Positions 1-9,688 of a DNA stretch of 64,000 nt are shown here, piece after piece (position 1 is the stretch's first letter; the number at the start of each line of letters is the position of its first letter). The notes under the pieces were generated by a model. The model did not search any database and was not told the origin of the DNA. It was given only the letters and a program-made list of their open reading frames with translations. A program made the translations under genes and the position numbers. Origin of the DNA: Azomonas tarimensis (GTDB lineage Bacteria > Pseudomonadota > Gammaproteobacteria > Pseudomonadales > Pseudomonadaceae). Location: the NCBI RefSeq assembly GCF_042648805.1, contig NZ_JBHRXZ010000005.1, positions 32,856 to 96,855 on the forward strand, read 5' to 3'.

Positions 1-2322
1 CTGATCGCGGTTGGTGCCTTGTGCCTGATCGTCTGGATGGCCCTGCTCACCTACGATCCGGCCGATCCGGGCTGGACCCATACCAGCAGCACGCAACAGG
101 TCCACAATGCGGCGGGCAGGGCAGGCGCCTGGCTGGCCGACATCCTGTTCATGGTGCTGGGCTATTTCGCCTACCTCTTTCCGTTATTGCTCGGGCTCAA
201 GGCCTGGCAGATCTTTCGCGCGCGCCATCTGCCCTGGCAGTGGAACGGTTGGCTGTTCTCCTGGCGTAGCGTAGGCCTGGTGGTACTGGTGCTTTCAGGG
301 GCGGCCCTGGCTGATATCCACTTCAGTGCGGCTGAGCATATGCCTGCTTCGGCGGGTGGAATGCTGGGGACCAGCCTTGGGCAGCTCGCCGAAAGTGCCT
401 TGAACATCCAGGGCAGCACGCTGTTGTTCATCGCCCTGTTTCTGTTCGGGCTGACGGCATTCACCGATCTGTCCTGGTTCAAGGTCATGGACGTGACGGG
501 CAAGATCGTCATGGATCTGGCCGAGCTGATCCAGACTGCCGTCAATCGCTGGTGGCTGTCGCGCGCCGAGCGTCGTGAGATCAACACACAGCTGCGCATG
601 GCCGAAGATGTGGCAGCTCCGGTCACTCCGGATCGTCGTGAGCGGGAAAAGGTCAAGAAGCGCGTCATCGAGCGCGAGGAAGCCCTGGTCAAGCACATGT
701 CGGAGCGCGAACAGCATCCGGCTGTGGTGATCGCGCGCCCGGCTCCGCCACGCGCGAGCGATATCAGCAAGCGGGTCCAAAAGGAAAAGCAGGCCCCGCT
801 GCTCGTCGACAGCGCCATCGAAGGCAGTCTGCCACCCATCTCGCTGCTGGACGTGGCCGAGAAGCAGCAGAAACAGTATTCCCCCGAATCGCTCGAGGCC
901 ATGTCCAGGCTGCTTGAAATCAAGCTCAAGGAGTTTGGCGTCGAAGTGTTGGTGGAGACGGTTCACCCGGGGCCCGTGATCACCCGTTTCGAGATCCAGC
1001 CCGCCGCCGGGGTCAAGGTCAGCCGCATATCCAACCTGGCCAAGGACCTGGCGCGCTCATTGGCGGTCATCAGCGTGCGGGTCGTCGAGGTGATTCCCGG
1101 CAAGACCACGGTGGGCATCGAGATCCCCAACGAGGATCGCCAGATCGTGCGGTTTTCCGAAGTGCTTTCTTCGACCGCCTACGACGAGGCGAAATCGCCG
1201 GCGACCATGGCGCTGGGTCACGATATCGGCGGCAAGCCGGTCATTGCCGACCTGGCCAAGATGCCGCACCTGCTGGTGGCAGGCACCACCGGTTCGGGCA
1301 AGTCGGTAGGCGTCAATGCGATGATCCTGTCGATCCTGTTCAAGTCCACGCCGGATGAGGCGAGACTGATCATGATCGACCCGAAGATGCTGGAGCTTTC
1401 GATCTACGAGGGCATCCCCCATCTACTCTGCCCGGTGGTGACCGACATGAAGGAGGCCGCCAATGCCTTGCGCTGGAGCGTCGCCGAGATGGAGCGGCGC
1501 TACCGGCTCATGGCTGCCATGGGTGTACGCAACCTGGCGGGGTTCAACCGCAAGGTCAAGGAGGCGGAGGAGGCGGGCGAGCCGCTGACCGACCCGCTGT
1601 ACCGCCGCGAGAGCATGGAGGACGAGGCGCCACTGCTGAAGACCCTGCCTACCATCATCGTCATCGTCGACGAATTCGCCGACATGATGATGATCGTCGG
1701 CAAGAAGGTCGAAGAGCTGATCGCGCGAATCGCGCAGAAGGCGCGGGCGGCCGGCATCCATTTGATCCTTGCCACGCAGCGCCCGTCGGTGGACGTGATC
1801 ACCGGTCTGATCAAGGCCAACATCCCCACGCGGATCGCCTTCCAGGTCTCGAGCAAGATCGACTCGCGGACCATTCTCGACCAGGGCGGTGCGGAACAGC
1901 TGCTCGGCCATGGCGACATGCTCTATCTCCCGCCAGGCACGGGGCTTCCCATTCGCGTGCATGGCGCCTTCGTTTCCGACGAGGAAGTGCACCGCGTCGT
2001 AGAGGCATGGAAGGCACGTGGGGCGCCCGATTACATCGAAGAAATCCTGGTCGGGGTCGAGGAGTCCGGTAGCGGCTTCGACGGCGGCTCTTCAGGCGGC
2101 GAAGGGGGCGATGACGTCGAGGAGGACGCGCTTTACGACGAGGCGGTACGTTTTGTTACTGAAAGCCGTCGCGCTTCGATTTCTGCAGTACAACGCAAGC
2201 TCAAGATTGGCTATAACCGTGCTGCCAGGATGATCGAGTCCATGGAAATGGCCGGCGTCGTCTCGCCGATGAACACCAATGGCTCGCGCGAAGTGATCGC
2301 GCCGCCCCCAGTTCGCGATTGA
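1..2322 (+). CDS. ftsK: DNA translocase FtsK (5' end outside window)
   Basis: This septum-anchored DNA pump moves chromosome ends toward dif and activates XerCD recombination. The reading frame is open from base 1, so the true start lies upstream; 773 residues are visible. The first ~130 residues are hydrophobic membrane segments, followed by a charged linker. The RecA-like motor has a Walker A GTTGSGKS near residue 428 and a Walker B IVIVDEFAD near 553. The last ~65 residues form the winged-helix gamma domain that reads KOPS (SAVQRKLKIGYNRAARMIE). lolA starts 18 bases after the stop. The gene's DNA target, dif, is about 20 kb downstream. Identification is secure. Confidence 0.97.
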   Translation: MIAVGALCLIVWMALLTYDPADPGWTHTSSTQQVHNAAGRAGAWLADILFMVLGYFAYLFPLLLGLKAWQIFRARHLPWQWNGWLFSWRSVGLVVLVLSGAALADIHFSAAEHMPASAGGMLGTSLGQLAESALNIQGSTLLFIALFLFGLTAFTDLSWFKVMDVTGKIVMDLAELIQTAVNRWWLSRAERREINTQLRMAEDVAAPVTPDRREREKVKKRVIEREEALVKHMSEREQHPAVVIARPAPPRASDISKRVQKEKQAPLLVDSAIEGSLPPISLLDVAEKQQKQYSPESLEAMSRLLEIKLKEFGVEVLVETVHPGPVITRFEIQPAAGVKVSRISNLAKDLARSLAVISVRVVEVIPGKTTVGIEIPNEDRQIVRFSEVLSSTAYDEAKSPATMALGHDIGGKPVIADLAKMPHLLVAGTTGSGKSVGVNAMILSILFKSTPDEARLIMIDPKMLELSIYEGIPHLLCPVVTDMKEAANALRWSVAEMERRYRLMAAMGVRNLAGFNRKVKEAEEAGEPLTDPLYRRESMEDEAPLLKTLPTIIVIVDEFADMMMIVGKKVEELIARIAQKARAAGIHLILATQRPSVDVITGLIKANIPTRIAFQVSSKIDSRTILDQGGAEQLLGHGDMLYLPPGTGLPIRVHGAFVSDEEVHRVVEAWKARGAPDYIEEILVGVEESGSGFDGGSSGGEGGDDVEEDALYDEAVRFVTESRRASISAVQRKLKIGYNRAARMIESMEMAGVVSPMNTNGSREVIAPPPVRD
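114..121 (+). other. KOPS octamer (FtsK-orienting), left of dif
   Basis: GGGCAGGG matches GGGNAGGG and points toward dif from within ftsK itself. Confidence 0.55.
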
Positions 2323-2339
2323 TTTTCGCAGAGGAATCC

Positions 2340-2966
2340 ATGCGTCTGATCCGTTTGCTGGCCACTTCCGCCCTGTTGCTGGCTTCGACCCTGGGTCATG
2401 CCCAGCAACAGGCGTCCGTCCAGCGCCTTACCGAGTTGCTCGATCGCGCCGATACCCTGACCGCACGCTTCTCCCAGCTGTCGCTCGATGGCAGTGGCAC
2501 CCAGCTTCAGGAGACCTCCGGCGAACTGGCCTTGCAGCGCCCTGGCCAATTTCGCTGGCACACCGATGAGCCGATGGAGCAATTGCTCGTCTCCAATGGC
2601 CAGAAGGTCTGGCTATACGACCCCGACCTCGAGCAGGTGACCATCCAGCAGCTCGACCAGCGGCTGACCCATACGCCTGCGCTGCTGCTATCCGGTGACG
2701 TGTCGAGCATCAGCGAGAACTTCAAGGTCAGCCACCAGGAGACCGGTGAGGTGGCCGACTTCGTGCTCACGCCCACGACCCGCGACACCCTGTTCGACAA
2801 CCTGCGACTGACCTTTCGCAACGGCGTGATCAACGACATGCAACTGATCGACAGTATCGGCCAGCGGACCAATATCCTGTTCTTTGGCGTGACCTTGAAC
2901 GAACCGCTCGATGCCTCGCTGTTCACCTTCGAGGTTCCAGCGGGCGTCGATGTCATCGCCGATTGA
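2340..2966 (+). CDS. lolA: Outer-membrane lipoprotein carrier LolA
   Basis: This periplasmic chaperone shuttles lipoproteins from the LolCDE complex to LolB. The 208-residue product starts MRLIRLLATSALLLASTLGHA, an obvious Sec signal peptide with cleavage expected after the HA near residue 21, and the length is normal for LolA. I chose the ATG at 2340 over an in-frame TTG at 2319 because it carries an AGAGGA ribosome site and begins the signal peptide. It lies between ftsK and rarA in the standard pseudomonad order and is probably cotranscribed with them. Confidence 0.95.
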   Translation: MRLIRLLATSALLLASTLGHAQQQASVQRLTELLDRADTLTARFSQLSLDGSGTQLQETSGELALQRPGQFRWHTDEPMEQLLVSNGQKVWLYDPDLEQVTIQQLDQRLTHTPALLLSGDVSSISENFKVSHQETGEVADFVLTPTTRDTLFDNLRLTFRNGVINDMQLIDSIGQRTNILFFGVTLNEPLDASLFTFEVPAGVDVIAD

Positions 2967-2997
2967 TGCCTGCCGGCTGAGGCCAACGGAGGCCTGA

Positions 2998-4320
2998 ATG
3001 GATCTGTTCAGCCGCGAACCCATCGCCCAGCCTCTCGCCGCGCGGTTACGTGCGTCTAACCTGGACGAGTACGTCGGCCAACAGCATCTGCTGGCCCGAG
3101 GCAAGCCGCTGCGCGAGGCACTGGAGCAGGGCGCCCTGCATTCGATGATCTTCTGGGGGCCGCCCGGCGTCGGCAAGACGACGCTGGCGCGGTTGCTGGC
3201 CAAGGTTTCGGACGCCCATTTCGAGACGGTCTCGGCCGTGCTCGCCGGGGTCAAGGAAATCCGCCAGGCCGTGGAAATCGCCCGGCAGCAGGCGGCGCAG
3301 TATGGCCGGCGTACCATCCTGTTCGTCGATGAGGTTCACCGTTTCAACAAATCCCAGCAGGACGCCTTCCTGCCCTATGTCGAAGACGGCACGCTGATCT
3401 TCATCGGCGCGACCACCGAAAACCCCTCCTTCGAGCTGAACAACGCGCTGCTTTCGCGAGCGCGCGTCTATGTCCTCAAGAGCCTTGACGAGGCGGCACT
3501 CCGACAGTTGGCCCAGCGCGCCCTGAGCGAGCCAAGGGGACTGGGGGAAATGAAGCTCAGTCTGCCCGACGACAGCTTCCATATGCTGCTGGCCGCGGCG
3601 GATGGCGATGGCCGCCGCCTGCTCAATCTGCTCGAAAACGCTGCGGACCTGGCCGAGGAGGGCGGCGAGATCGGCGTGGAACTGCTCAGCGACCTGCTTG
3701 GCGACGGTCGCCGTCGTTTCGACAAGGGTGGCGAAGCCTTCTATGACCAGATTTCCGCCTTGCACAAATCGGTACGCGGCTCTGATCCCGATGCGGCGCT
3801 CTACTGGTATGCGCGCATGCTCGACGGCGGCTGCGATCCGCTCTATATCGCGCGCCGGGTGGTGCGCATGGCCAGCGAGGACATCGGCAATGCCGACCCG
3901 CGAGCCCTGAGCCTGGCATTGAGCGCCTGGGACGTGCAGGAGCGGCTCGGCAGCCCGGAGGGCGAGCTGGCGGTGGCGCAAGCCATTGTCTATCTTGCCT
4001 GCGCGGCCAAGAGCAACGCAGTGTATAAGGCGTACAAGGCAGCGGTACGGGATGCGGCGGAGCAGGGTTCTCTCGAGGTTCCGCTGCATTTGCGCAACGC
4101 ACCTACCAAGCTGATGAAGGAACTGGGCTACGGTCAGGAATACCGCTACGCCCACGACGAGCCGGGCGGCTATGCCGCGGGCGAGGACTATTTTCCGGAG
4201 AGCCTGACTCCGCGCCGCTACTACCACCCGGTGCCGCGCGGGCTGGAAGGCAAGATCAGCGAAAAGCTCGAGCATCTGCGAGCGCTCGATCGCGCAAGCG
4301 ACTGGAAGCGCCGCGAATGA
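2998..4320 (+). CDS. rarA: Replication-associated recombination protein A (AAA+ ATPase)
   Basis: RarA/MgsA is an AAA+ ATPase of the clamp-loader clade that acts at stalled replication forks. The 440-residue protein has Walker A GPPGVGKT at residues 54-61, Walker B ILFVDEVHRF near 107, a sensor-1-like GATTENPSFELN, and the C-terminal tetramerisation region typical of the family. Its stop codon overlaps the crcB start (ATGA), which implies translational coupling. The gene is full length. Confidence 0.95.
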   Translation: MDLFSREPIAQPLAARLRASNLDEYVGQQHLLARGKPLREALEQGALHSMIFWGPPGVGKTTLARLLAKVSDAHFETVSAVLAGVKEIRQAVEIARQQAAQYGRRTILFVDEVHRFNKSQQDAFLPYVEDGTLIFIGATTENPSFELNNALLSRARVYVLKSLDEAALRQLAQRALSEPRGLGEMKLSLPDDSFHMLLAAADGDGRRLLNLLENAADLAEEGGEIGVELLSDLLGDGRRRFDKGGEAFYDQISALHKSVRGSDPDAALYWYARMLDGGCDPLYIARRVVRMASEDIGNADPRALSLALSAWDVQERLGSPEGELAVAQAIVYLACAAKSNAVYKAYKAAVRDAAEQGSLEVPLHLRNAPTKLMKELGYGQEYRYAHDEPGGYAAGEDYFPESLTPRRYYHPVPRGLEGKISEKLEHLRALDRASDWKRRE

Positions 4321-4694
4321 TCCTGCGTACTCTGCTCGCGGTTGCGCTTGGCGGGCTGGTAGGCACCTTTCTCCGTTTCGGGCTGGGACTGTGGGTCGGC
4401 GCGCAATGGCCGCGCTACGCCTTTGTCGCGACGCTCCTGGTCAATCTCTCGGGATGTCTGGCGATCGGCTACGTACATGGGTACTTTCTGACCCGGCCGG
4501 AGTTGCCGGCAGAGCTGCGCACCGGACTGGTGATCGGCCTGCTCGGCGCACTCACCACCTTTTCCAGCTTCTCCCTGGACAGCCTGCGCTTGCTGGAAAA
4601 TGGCCAGATCGGAACGGCGGCCGGCTACCTGGGTATCAGCCTGTTCGGTGGGCTCATGGCCACCTGGTTCGGACTTGGCCTGGCGAGAATGTGA
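4317..4694 (+). CDS. crcB: Fluoride channel CrcB/Fluc
   Basis: This small membrane protein forms dimeric fluoride-selective channels that expel F-. The 125 residues contain about four hydrophobic helices and the family motifs GGLVGTFLRFGLG, VNLSGCLAIGY and GALTTFSSFSLD (the Phe/Ser/Thr-rich pore stretch). It overlaps rarA by four bases (ATGA). No fluoride riboswitch is possible directly upstream because the start sits inside rarA, so expression probably follows the operon. Confidence 0.93.
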   Translation: MILRTLLAVALGGLVGTFLRFGLGLWVGAQWPRYAFVATLLVNLSGCLAIGYVHGYFLTRPELPAELRTGLVIGLLGALTTFSSFSLDSLRLLENGQIGTAAGYLGISLFGGLMATWFGLGLARM

Positions 4695-4766
4695 AAGCCC
4701 GAGCCTTTCCAAGTAGACTTCGCAGTTTTCCATCCCCTTTCATGCTCATGAAGACGAGAACGCCCC

Positions 4767-6047
4767 ATGCTTGATCAGAAACTGGTACGCGCCCAGCTGC
4801 AATCCGTGGCAGAGCGCCTGGCGACCCGCGGCTATCAACTGGACGTGGCGCGTATCGAGGCGCTGGAGTCGCAGCGCAAGGTCGTACAGACCCGCACCGA
4901 GCAGCTCCAGGCCGAGCGCAACGCGCGCTCCAAGAGTATCGGGCAGGCCAAGCAGCGCGGCGAAGACATCGCGCCGTTGCTGGCCGAAGTCGACCGCATG
5001 GGCTCGGAACTGGATTCTGGCAAGCAGGAACTCGAAGCCATCCAGCTCGAGCTCGATGCGATGCTGCTGAGCATTCCCAACCTGCCGCATGAGTCGGTTC
5101 CGGTCGGGAAGGACGAAGACGACAACCTTGAAGTGCGTCGCTGGGGAACGCCGCGGTCGTTCGACTTTCCGATCAAGGATCATGTCGCGCTGGGCGAACT
5201 CAACGGCTGGCTCGATTTCGAAACGGCCGCCAAGCTCTCCGGGGCCCGCTTTGCCTTGATGCGCGGGCCCATCGCTCGGCTGCATCGCGCGCTGGCCCAG
5301 TTCATGATCGATCTGCACAGCCGCGAACACGGTTACGAAGAGGCCTACACCCCCTATCTGGTACAGGCTCCGGCGCTGCAGGGGACCGGACAGTTGCCGA
5401 AGTTCGAGGAAGATCTGTTCAAGATCAGCCGTGAAAAGGAAGCGGATCTCTACCTTATCCCCACGGCGGAAGTCTCCCTGACCAACATCGTTGCCGGGGA
5501 AATCCTCGACGCCAAGGCGCTGCCGCTGAAGTTCGTCGCCCACACGCCCTGCTTCCGTAGCGAGGCGGGAGCCTCCGGTCGCGATACCCGCGGCATGATC
5601 CGGCAGCACCAGTTCGACAAGGTCGAGATGGTGCAGATCGTCGAGCCGGAAAAGTCGTTCGAAGCGCTGGAAGAACTCACCGCCAATGCCGAGCGAGTCC
5701 TGCAATTGCTCGAACTGCCCTATCGGGTACTTTCGCTCTGCACCGGCGACATGGGCTTTGGCGCGACCAAGACCTACGATCTGGAAGTCTGGGTTCCGAG
5801 CCAGGACAAGTACCGCGAGATTTCCTCGTGCTCCAACTGCGGCGACTTCCAGGCACGACGCATGCAAGCACGCTATCGCAACCCGGCGACCGGCAAGCCT
5901 GAGTTGCTGCACACCCTCAACGGCTCCGGCCTGGCAGTGGGTCGCACGCTTGTGGCTGTGCTGGAGAATAACCAGCAGGCCGACGGTACCGTCGTGGTCC
6001 CCGAAGTGCTCAAACCCTATATGGGTGGCATCGACGTCATCGGCTGA
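4767..6047 (+). CDS. serS: Seryl-tRNA synthetase
   Basis: This class II synthetase charges tRNA-Ser, and also tRNA-Sec where that exists. The 426-residue product starts MLDQKLVRAQLQ and has the long antiparallel coiled-coil arm at about residues 30-100. Class II motif 2 (FRSEAGASGRDTRGMIRQHQ) and motif 3 (LNGSGLAVGRTLVAVLE) are intact. A gap of 72 bases separates it from crcB. The length and motifs are normal for bacterial SerS. Confidence 0.97.
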   Translation: MLDQKLVRAQLQSVAERLATRGYQLDVARIEALESQRKVVQTRTEQLQAERNARSKSIGQAKQRGEDIAPLLAEVDRMGSELDSGKQELEAIQLELDAMLLSIPNLPHESVPVGKDEDDNLEVRRWGTPRSFDFPIKDHVALGELNGWLDFETAAKLSGARFALMRGPIARLHRALAQFMIDLHSREHGYEEAYTPYLVQAPALQGTGQLPKFEEDLFKISREKEADLYLIPTAEVSLTNIVAGEILDAKALPLKFVAHTPCFRSEAGASGRDTRGMIRQHQFDKVEMVQIVEPEKSFEALEELTANAERVLQLLELPYRVLSLCTGDMGFGATKTYDLEVWVPSQDKYREISSCSNCGDFQARRMQARYRNPATGKPELLHTLNGSGLAVGRTLVAVLENNQQADGTVVVPEVLKPYMGGIDVIG

Positions 6048-6220
6048 TCTCCTGTCAGGACGCCTGAGGCGGGAGCGACAGGCAGGTTCCTGCCCACTGG
6101 GCTGGAAACGGACCGCTCCGCCTTGGGTCTAGAGGTGCTGCAGGACGTGCGCCGATGGCCTCTCGACTTACAGTTGGCTTGAAGCCTTCAGTCCACCGTC
6201 CCACTGATGGAGTCTGGCCC

Positions 6221-7615
6221 ATGGATTACCTCCCGCTGTTTCACAACCTGAAAGGCCGTACCGTGCTCATTGTCGGCGGCGGCGAGGTGGCGCTGCGCAA
6301 GGCACGGCTGCTGGCGGATGCGGGCGCCGCATTGCGTGTGGTGGCACCGGACATCGATCCGGCGTTGGTCACGCTGGTGGAGCAGGGCGGGGGTGAATGC
6401 CAGTTGCGTGCTTACACCGGCACCGATCTTGCCGGAGTCGTGCTGGCCATCGCGGCCACCGACATCCGGACGCTCAACGCCGAGGTATCTCGAGACGCCC
6501 AGACGCTGAATATTCCGGTAAACGCCGTGGATGCGCCGGACCTGTGCAGCGTGATCTTTCCCGCTATCGTCGACCGCTCGCCCTTGATGGTGGCGGTATC
6601 CAGCGGCGGCGATGCGCCGGTGCTGGCGCGCCTGATTCGTGCACGCATAGAGACCTGGATTCCCGCGGCGTATGGCGGGCTCGCCGGGCTGGCGAAAAAA
6701 TTCCGCAGCCAGGTCAAGGCCGCGCTGCCCGACGTACAGCAGCGGCGGGTTTTCTGGGAAGACGTTTTCCAGGGCAGCATCGCCGAGCGGGCCCTGGCCG
6801 GCCAGCAAGCGGAAGCCGAGCGCCTTCTGGCGGAAAAGCTCACCGGGGCCATGCCGGTCGCGCTCGGAGAAGTCTATCTGGTGGGCGCGGGACCGGGTGA
6901 CCCGGATTTGCTCACCTTTCGCGCGCTGCGGCTGATGCAGCAGGCGGACGTGGTGCTTTACGATCGTCTGGTCGCGCCGGCGATCATCGAGCTGTGTCGC
7001 CGTGATGCCGAGCGCATCTACGTCGGCAAACGTCGTGCGGCCCATGCCTTGCCGCAGGAGCAGATCAACCAGCGGCTGGTCGATCTGGCCTTGGAAGGCA
7101 AGCGGGTACTTCGCCTGAAAGGGGGGGACCCCTTCATCTTTGGCCGGGGCGGGGAGGAGATCGAGGAGCTGGCGGCCCACGGCATCCCCTTCCAGGTCGT
7201 TCCCGGCATTACCGCTGCCAGCGGCTGCGCCGCCTACGCCGGGATACCGCTGACTCATCGTGACCACGCACAGTCCGTCCGCTTTGTCACCGGGCACCTG
7301 AAGGATGGCAGCTGTGACCTGCCCTGGACGGAACTCAGTGCGCCGGCGCAAACGCTGGTGTTCTACATGGGGCTGGTGGGCCTGCCTACCATCTGCCGAC
7401 AGCTGATTGCCCACGGTCGCGACCCGGCCACCCCTGCGGCACTCGTCCAGCAGGGCACGACGCACAACCAGCGGGTCTTCAGTGGCACGCTTGCCGACTT
7501 GCCTGACCTGGTGGCGGTGCATGATGTGCAGGCGCCCACGCTATTCATCGTGGGCGAAGTGGTCAGCCTGCGCGCCAAGCTGGCCTGGTTCGAGGGCGAC
7601 TCCGGCCAGTCCTGA
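6221..7615 (+). CDS. cysG: Siroheme synthase CysG (multifunctional)
   Basis: CysG makes siroheme for sulfite and nitrite reductases from uroporphyrinogen III. The N-terminal ~215 residues are the NAD-dependent dehydrogenase/ferrochelatase half (NLKGRTVLIVGGGEVALRKA). The C-terminal half is the SAM-dependent methyltransferase (YLVGAGPGDPDLLTFRALR and LKGGDPFIFGRGGEE). I chose the ATG at 6221, giving 464 residues that begin MDYLPLFHNL, because it has GGAG nine bases upstream and matches family length. An in-frame ATG at 6155 adds 22 unlikely residues. The gene converges with the next one, only three bases separating the stops. Confidence 0.96.
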   Translation: MDYLPLFHNLKGRTVLIVGGGEVALRKARLLADAGAALRVVAPDIDPALVTLVEQGGGECQLRAYTGTDLAGVVLAIAATDIRTLNAEVSRDAQTLNIPVNAVDAPDLCSVIFPAIVDRSPLMVAVSSGGDAPVLARLIRARIETWIPAAYGGLAGLAKKFRSQVKAALPDVQQRRVFWEDVFQGSIAERALAGQQAEAERLLAEKLTGAMPVALGEVYLVGAGPGDPDLLTFRALRLMQQADVVLYDRLVAPAIIELCRRDAERIYVGKRRAAHALPQEQINQRLVDLALEGKRVLRLKGGDPFIFGRGGEEIEELAAHGIPFQVVPGITAASGCAAYAGIPLTHRDHAQSVRFVTGHLKDGSCDLPWTELSAPAQTLVFYMGLVGLPTICRQLIAHGRDPATPAALVQQGTTHNQRVFSGTLADLPDLVAVHDVQAPTLFIVGEVVSLRAKLAWFEGDSGQS

Positions 7616-7618
7616 CAG

Positions 7619-8617
7619 TCAGCGACTCCAGATGCCGCTGCTGGGCAGCCGATCCCGGTTGTGCGGGGCATCCAGCTCCAGCGCTGGTCCCTTGGGCACG
7701 ATGCCGTTGGCGTTGATGTTGCGATGACTGCTGTAGTAGTGGCCCTTGATGTGCTGCAAGTCCACCGTCTCGGCCACACCTGGCCACTGATAGAGCTCGC
7801 GCAACCAGCCTGAAAGGTTGTGGTAGTCCTTGATCCGCCTCAGGTTGCACTTGAAATGCCCGTAATAGACGGGGTCGAAGCGCAATACAGTGGTAAACAG
7901 ACGCCAGTCGGCCTCTGTCAGGTACTCGCCGGTCAGGTAGCGCTGGGCGCTGAGCCGACGATCGAGCCAGTCCAGTTCGGTGAATACTTCGTCGAACGCC
8001 TGTTCGTAGGCTTCCTGGGAAGTGGCGAAGCCGGCGCGGTAGACACCATTGTTCACCGCCGGGTAGATGCGTGCATTCAACGCATCGATTTCGCCGCGTA
8101 GCGGTTCAGGGTAGAGATCGAGCCGGGACTCGGTCAATCCATCGAAGGCCGAGTTGAACATCCGAATGATCTCGGAGGACTCGTTGTTGACGATTCCCTG
8201 CTGCTTTCGATCCCAGAGTACGGGCACCGTCACGCGGCCGGTATAGCTTGGGTCGTCGGCGGTGTAGCGTTGGTAGAGGTACTGGAAGTCATCCAGGGCA
8301 TCTCCGCTGGCTCCGCTGAGCTTGTCGAAGGTCCAGCCGTGCTCGGCCATGTACCAGCTGACCACCGAAACCCCGATGAGGTCGTCGAGCTGTTTGAGCT
8401 TGCGGTAGATCAGCGTGCGATGCGCCCAAGGACAGGCGAGGGAGACGTACAGGTGATATCGCCCGGGCTCTGCCTTGAAGCCCGCGTAACCGTCGGATCC
8501 AGGGGAGCCGTCTGCGGTCACCCAGTGGCGACGCTTGGCGGATTCGCGTTGGAAATGGCCGTCCCGGTCGTTTTCATACCATTGGTCATGCCATTTCCCA
8601 TCAATCAGAAGCCCCAT
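7619..8617 (-). CDS. Glutathionyl-hydroquinone reductase (YqjG/ECM4-type, xi-class GST)
   Basis: This enzyme reduces glutathionyl-hydroquinones, releasing glutathione and hydroquinone. The 332 residues match the family in length. The catalytic cysteine lies in the motif SLACPWAHR, and residues such as KWHDQWYENDRDG at the N terminus and TEADWRLFTTVLRFDPVYYGHFKCN in two parts (TEADWRLFTT, FDPVYYGHFKCN) are typical of the xi class. It appears monocistronic, with its own upstream gap, and converges on cysG. The physiological substrate is not shown by the sequence. Confidence 0.9.
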   Translation of the reverse strand: MGLLIDGKWHDQWYENDRDGHFQRESAKRRHWVTADGSPGSDGYAGFKAEPGRYHLYVSLACPWAHRTLIYRKLKQLDDLIGVSVVSWYMAEHGWTFDKLSGASGDALDDFQYLYQRYTADDPSYTGRVTVPVLWDRKQQGIVNNESSEIIRMFNSAFDGLTESRLDLYPEPLRGEIDALNARIYPAVNNGVYRAGFATSQEAYEQAFDEVFTELDWLDRRLSAQRYLTGEYLTEADWRLFTTVLRFDPVYYGHFKCNLRRIKDYHNLSGWLRELYQWPGVAETVDLQHIKGHYYSSHRNINANGIVPKGPALELDAPHNRDRLPSSGIWSR

Positions 8618-8713
8618 GCCTGTCCTCCTCTGTTTGGCTATCAGAGGGCAGTGTAGGGGCGTAGGTTCGCCTGATCGTGCAGAAGAACCGCTGCGACTGA
8701 TCGGGCTGTTCGA

Positions 8714-9688
8714 TCAATGGCGCTGAGACCACCAGGCCCGGGCAGTGGCCATCGCCTCCTCCCGCGGTTGGCCGAGGCCGCGCAGGGCGAGGGCCATGGT
8801 GCCGATCACCGCCAGTTCACCGTAAGCATCCTGCGCCTCGCCTTGCCACACCTCGAGCAGATGAGAAGGTTCCAGGGATTCGGGCTTGACATGGCGCTGA
8901 GCCGATAGCGCCGGCCAGTCCTCGTCCCAGGCTTGACCCTCGGCCGTACCGAAGAGGTGGTCGAGGGTATCGGGATTGACCTCCACCTCGCCACCTTCGC
9001 CCTTGATCACGATCGCGGTATCGCCCAACAGTCGGCTGGCTTCCCGGTGAATGGGTTGGTACCCCGGATGGAAAATGCTCTGCAACACGCACTGTGCTGC
9101 CAAGGGATTGAGCAGCCGGGCAAGGGAGTGGATCGGCGAGCGCAGCCCCAGGATGTTGCGCAGGTCGATCATCCGCTGTAGGCGCGGCATCCAGCTGCCA
9201 AGCGCGGTGAAGGCGATGTTGCCCTGTTGCAGCGACTGTTCGACCTGCAGCCAGTCGACGCAGACCGGAATCCCCAGCAGTTCCAGGTGATGTTCGGTAT
9301 AGACCCTTCCAGCGGTATGGGCGCCGCCACCGTGCAGATGAATGCGCACGCCATTGGTGGCCAGGCATTTCGCCGCGAGCAGGTACCAGGGGTAGTGCCG
9401 CTTCTTGCCGGCATAGCTTGGCCAGTCGAGGTCAACGGCGATCGCCGGCGCCTGCAGTCGCTCCCGAACCGCTTCTGTGAACCCGGCCAGCTCCTCAGCG
9501 CTTTCTTCCTTGTGCCGCAGCAACATGAGAAAGGCGCCCAGCTGCGCCTCTTCGACACGACCGTCGAGGAGCATGCCCATCGCCTCCCGGGCTTCTTCAC
9601 GAGTAAGGCTGCGCGCGCCCCGTTTGCCTTTTCCAAGAGTCCGGACGAAGACAGCGAACGGGTGTTCCTGAGGAGTCGTGACGGTCAT
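8714..9688 (-). CDS. ybiB: YbiB/TrpD2-like glycosyltransferase-fold protein
   Basis: The protein has the anthranilate phosphoribosyltransferase (TrpD) fold, but this subgroup is known in E. coli as the nucleic-acid-binding protein YbiB, not a tryptophan enzyme. The 324 residues show the helical N-terminal domain (LTREEAREAMGMLLDGRVEE) and the C-terminal domain with a glycine-rich LHGGGAHT. I chose the ATG at 9688, which overlaps the tusE stop in an ATGA junction; a TTG at 9694 is possible. Placement behind tusDCBE suggests a role linked to tRNA sulfuration, which is inference. Confidence 0.8.
   Translation of the reverse strand: MTVTTPQEHPFAVFVRTLGKGKRGARSLTREEAREAMGMLLDGRVEEAQLGAFLMLLRHKEESAEELAGFTEAVRERLQAPAIAVDLDWPSYAGKKRHYPWYLLAAKCLATNGVRIHLHGGGAHTAGRVYTEHHLELLGIPVCVDWLQVEQSLQQGNIAFTALGSWMPRLQRMIDLRNILGLRSPIHSLARLLNPLAAQCVLQSIFHPGYQPIHREASRLLGDTAIVIKGEGGEVEVNPDTLDHLFGTAEGQAWDEDWPALSAQRHVKPESLEPSHLLEVWQGEAQDAYGELAVIGTMALALRGLGQPREEAMATARAWWSQRH

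Noticed and set aside
6188..7522. A 444-codon open frame antisense to cysG
   Set aside because: It has no recognisable protein features, and cysG is complete on the other strand.
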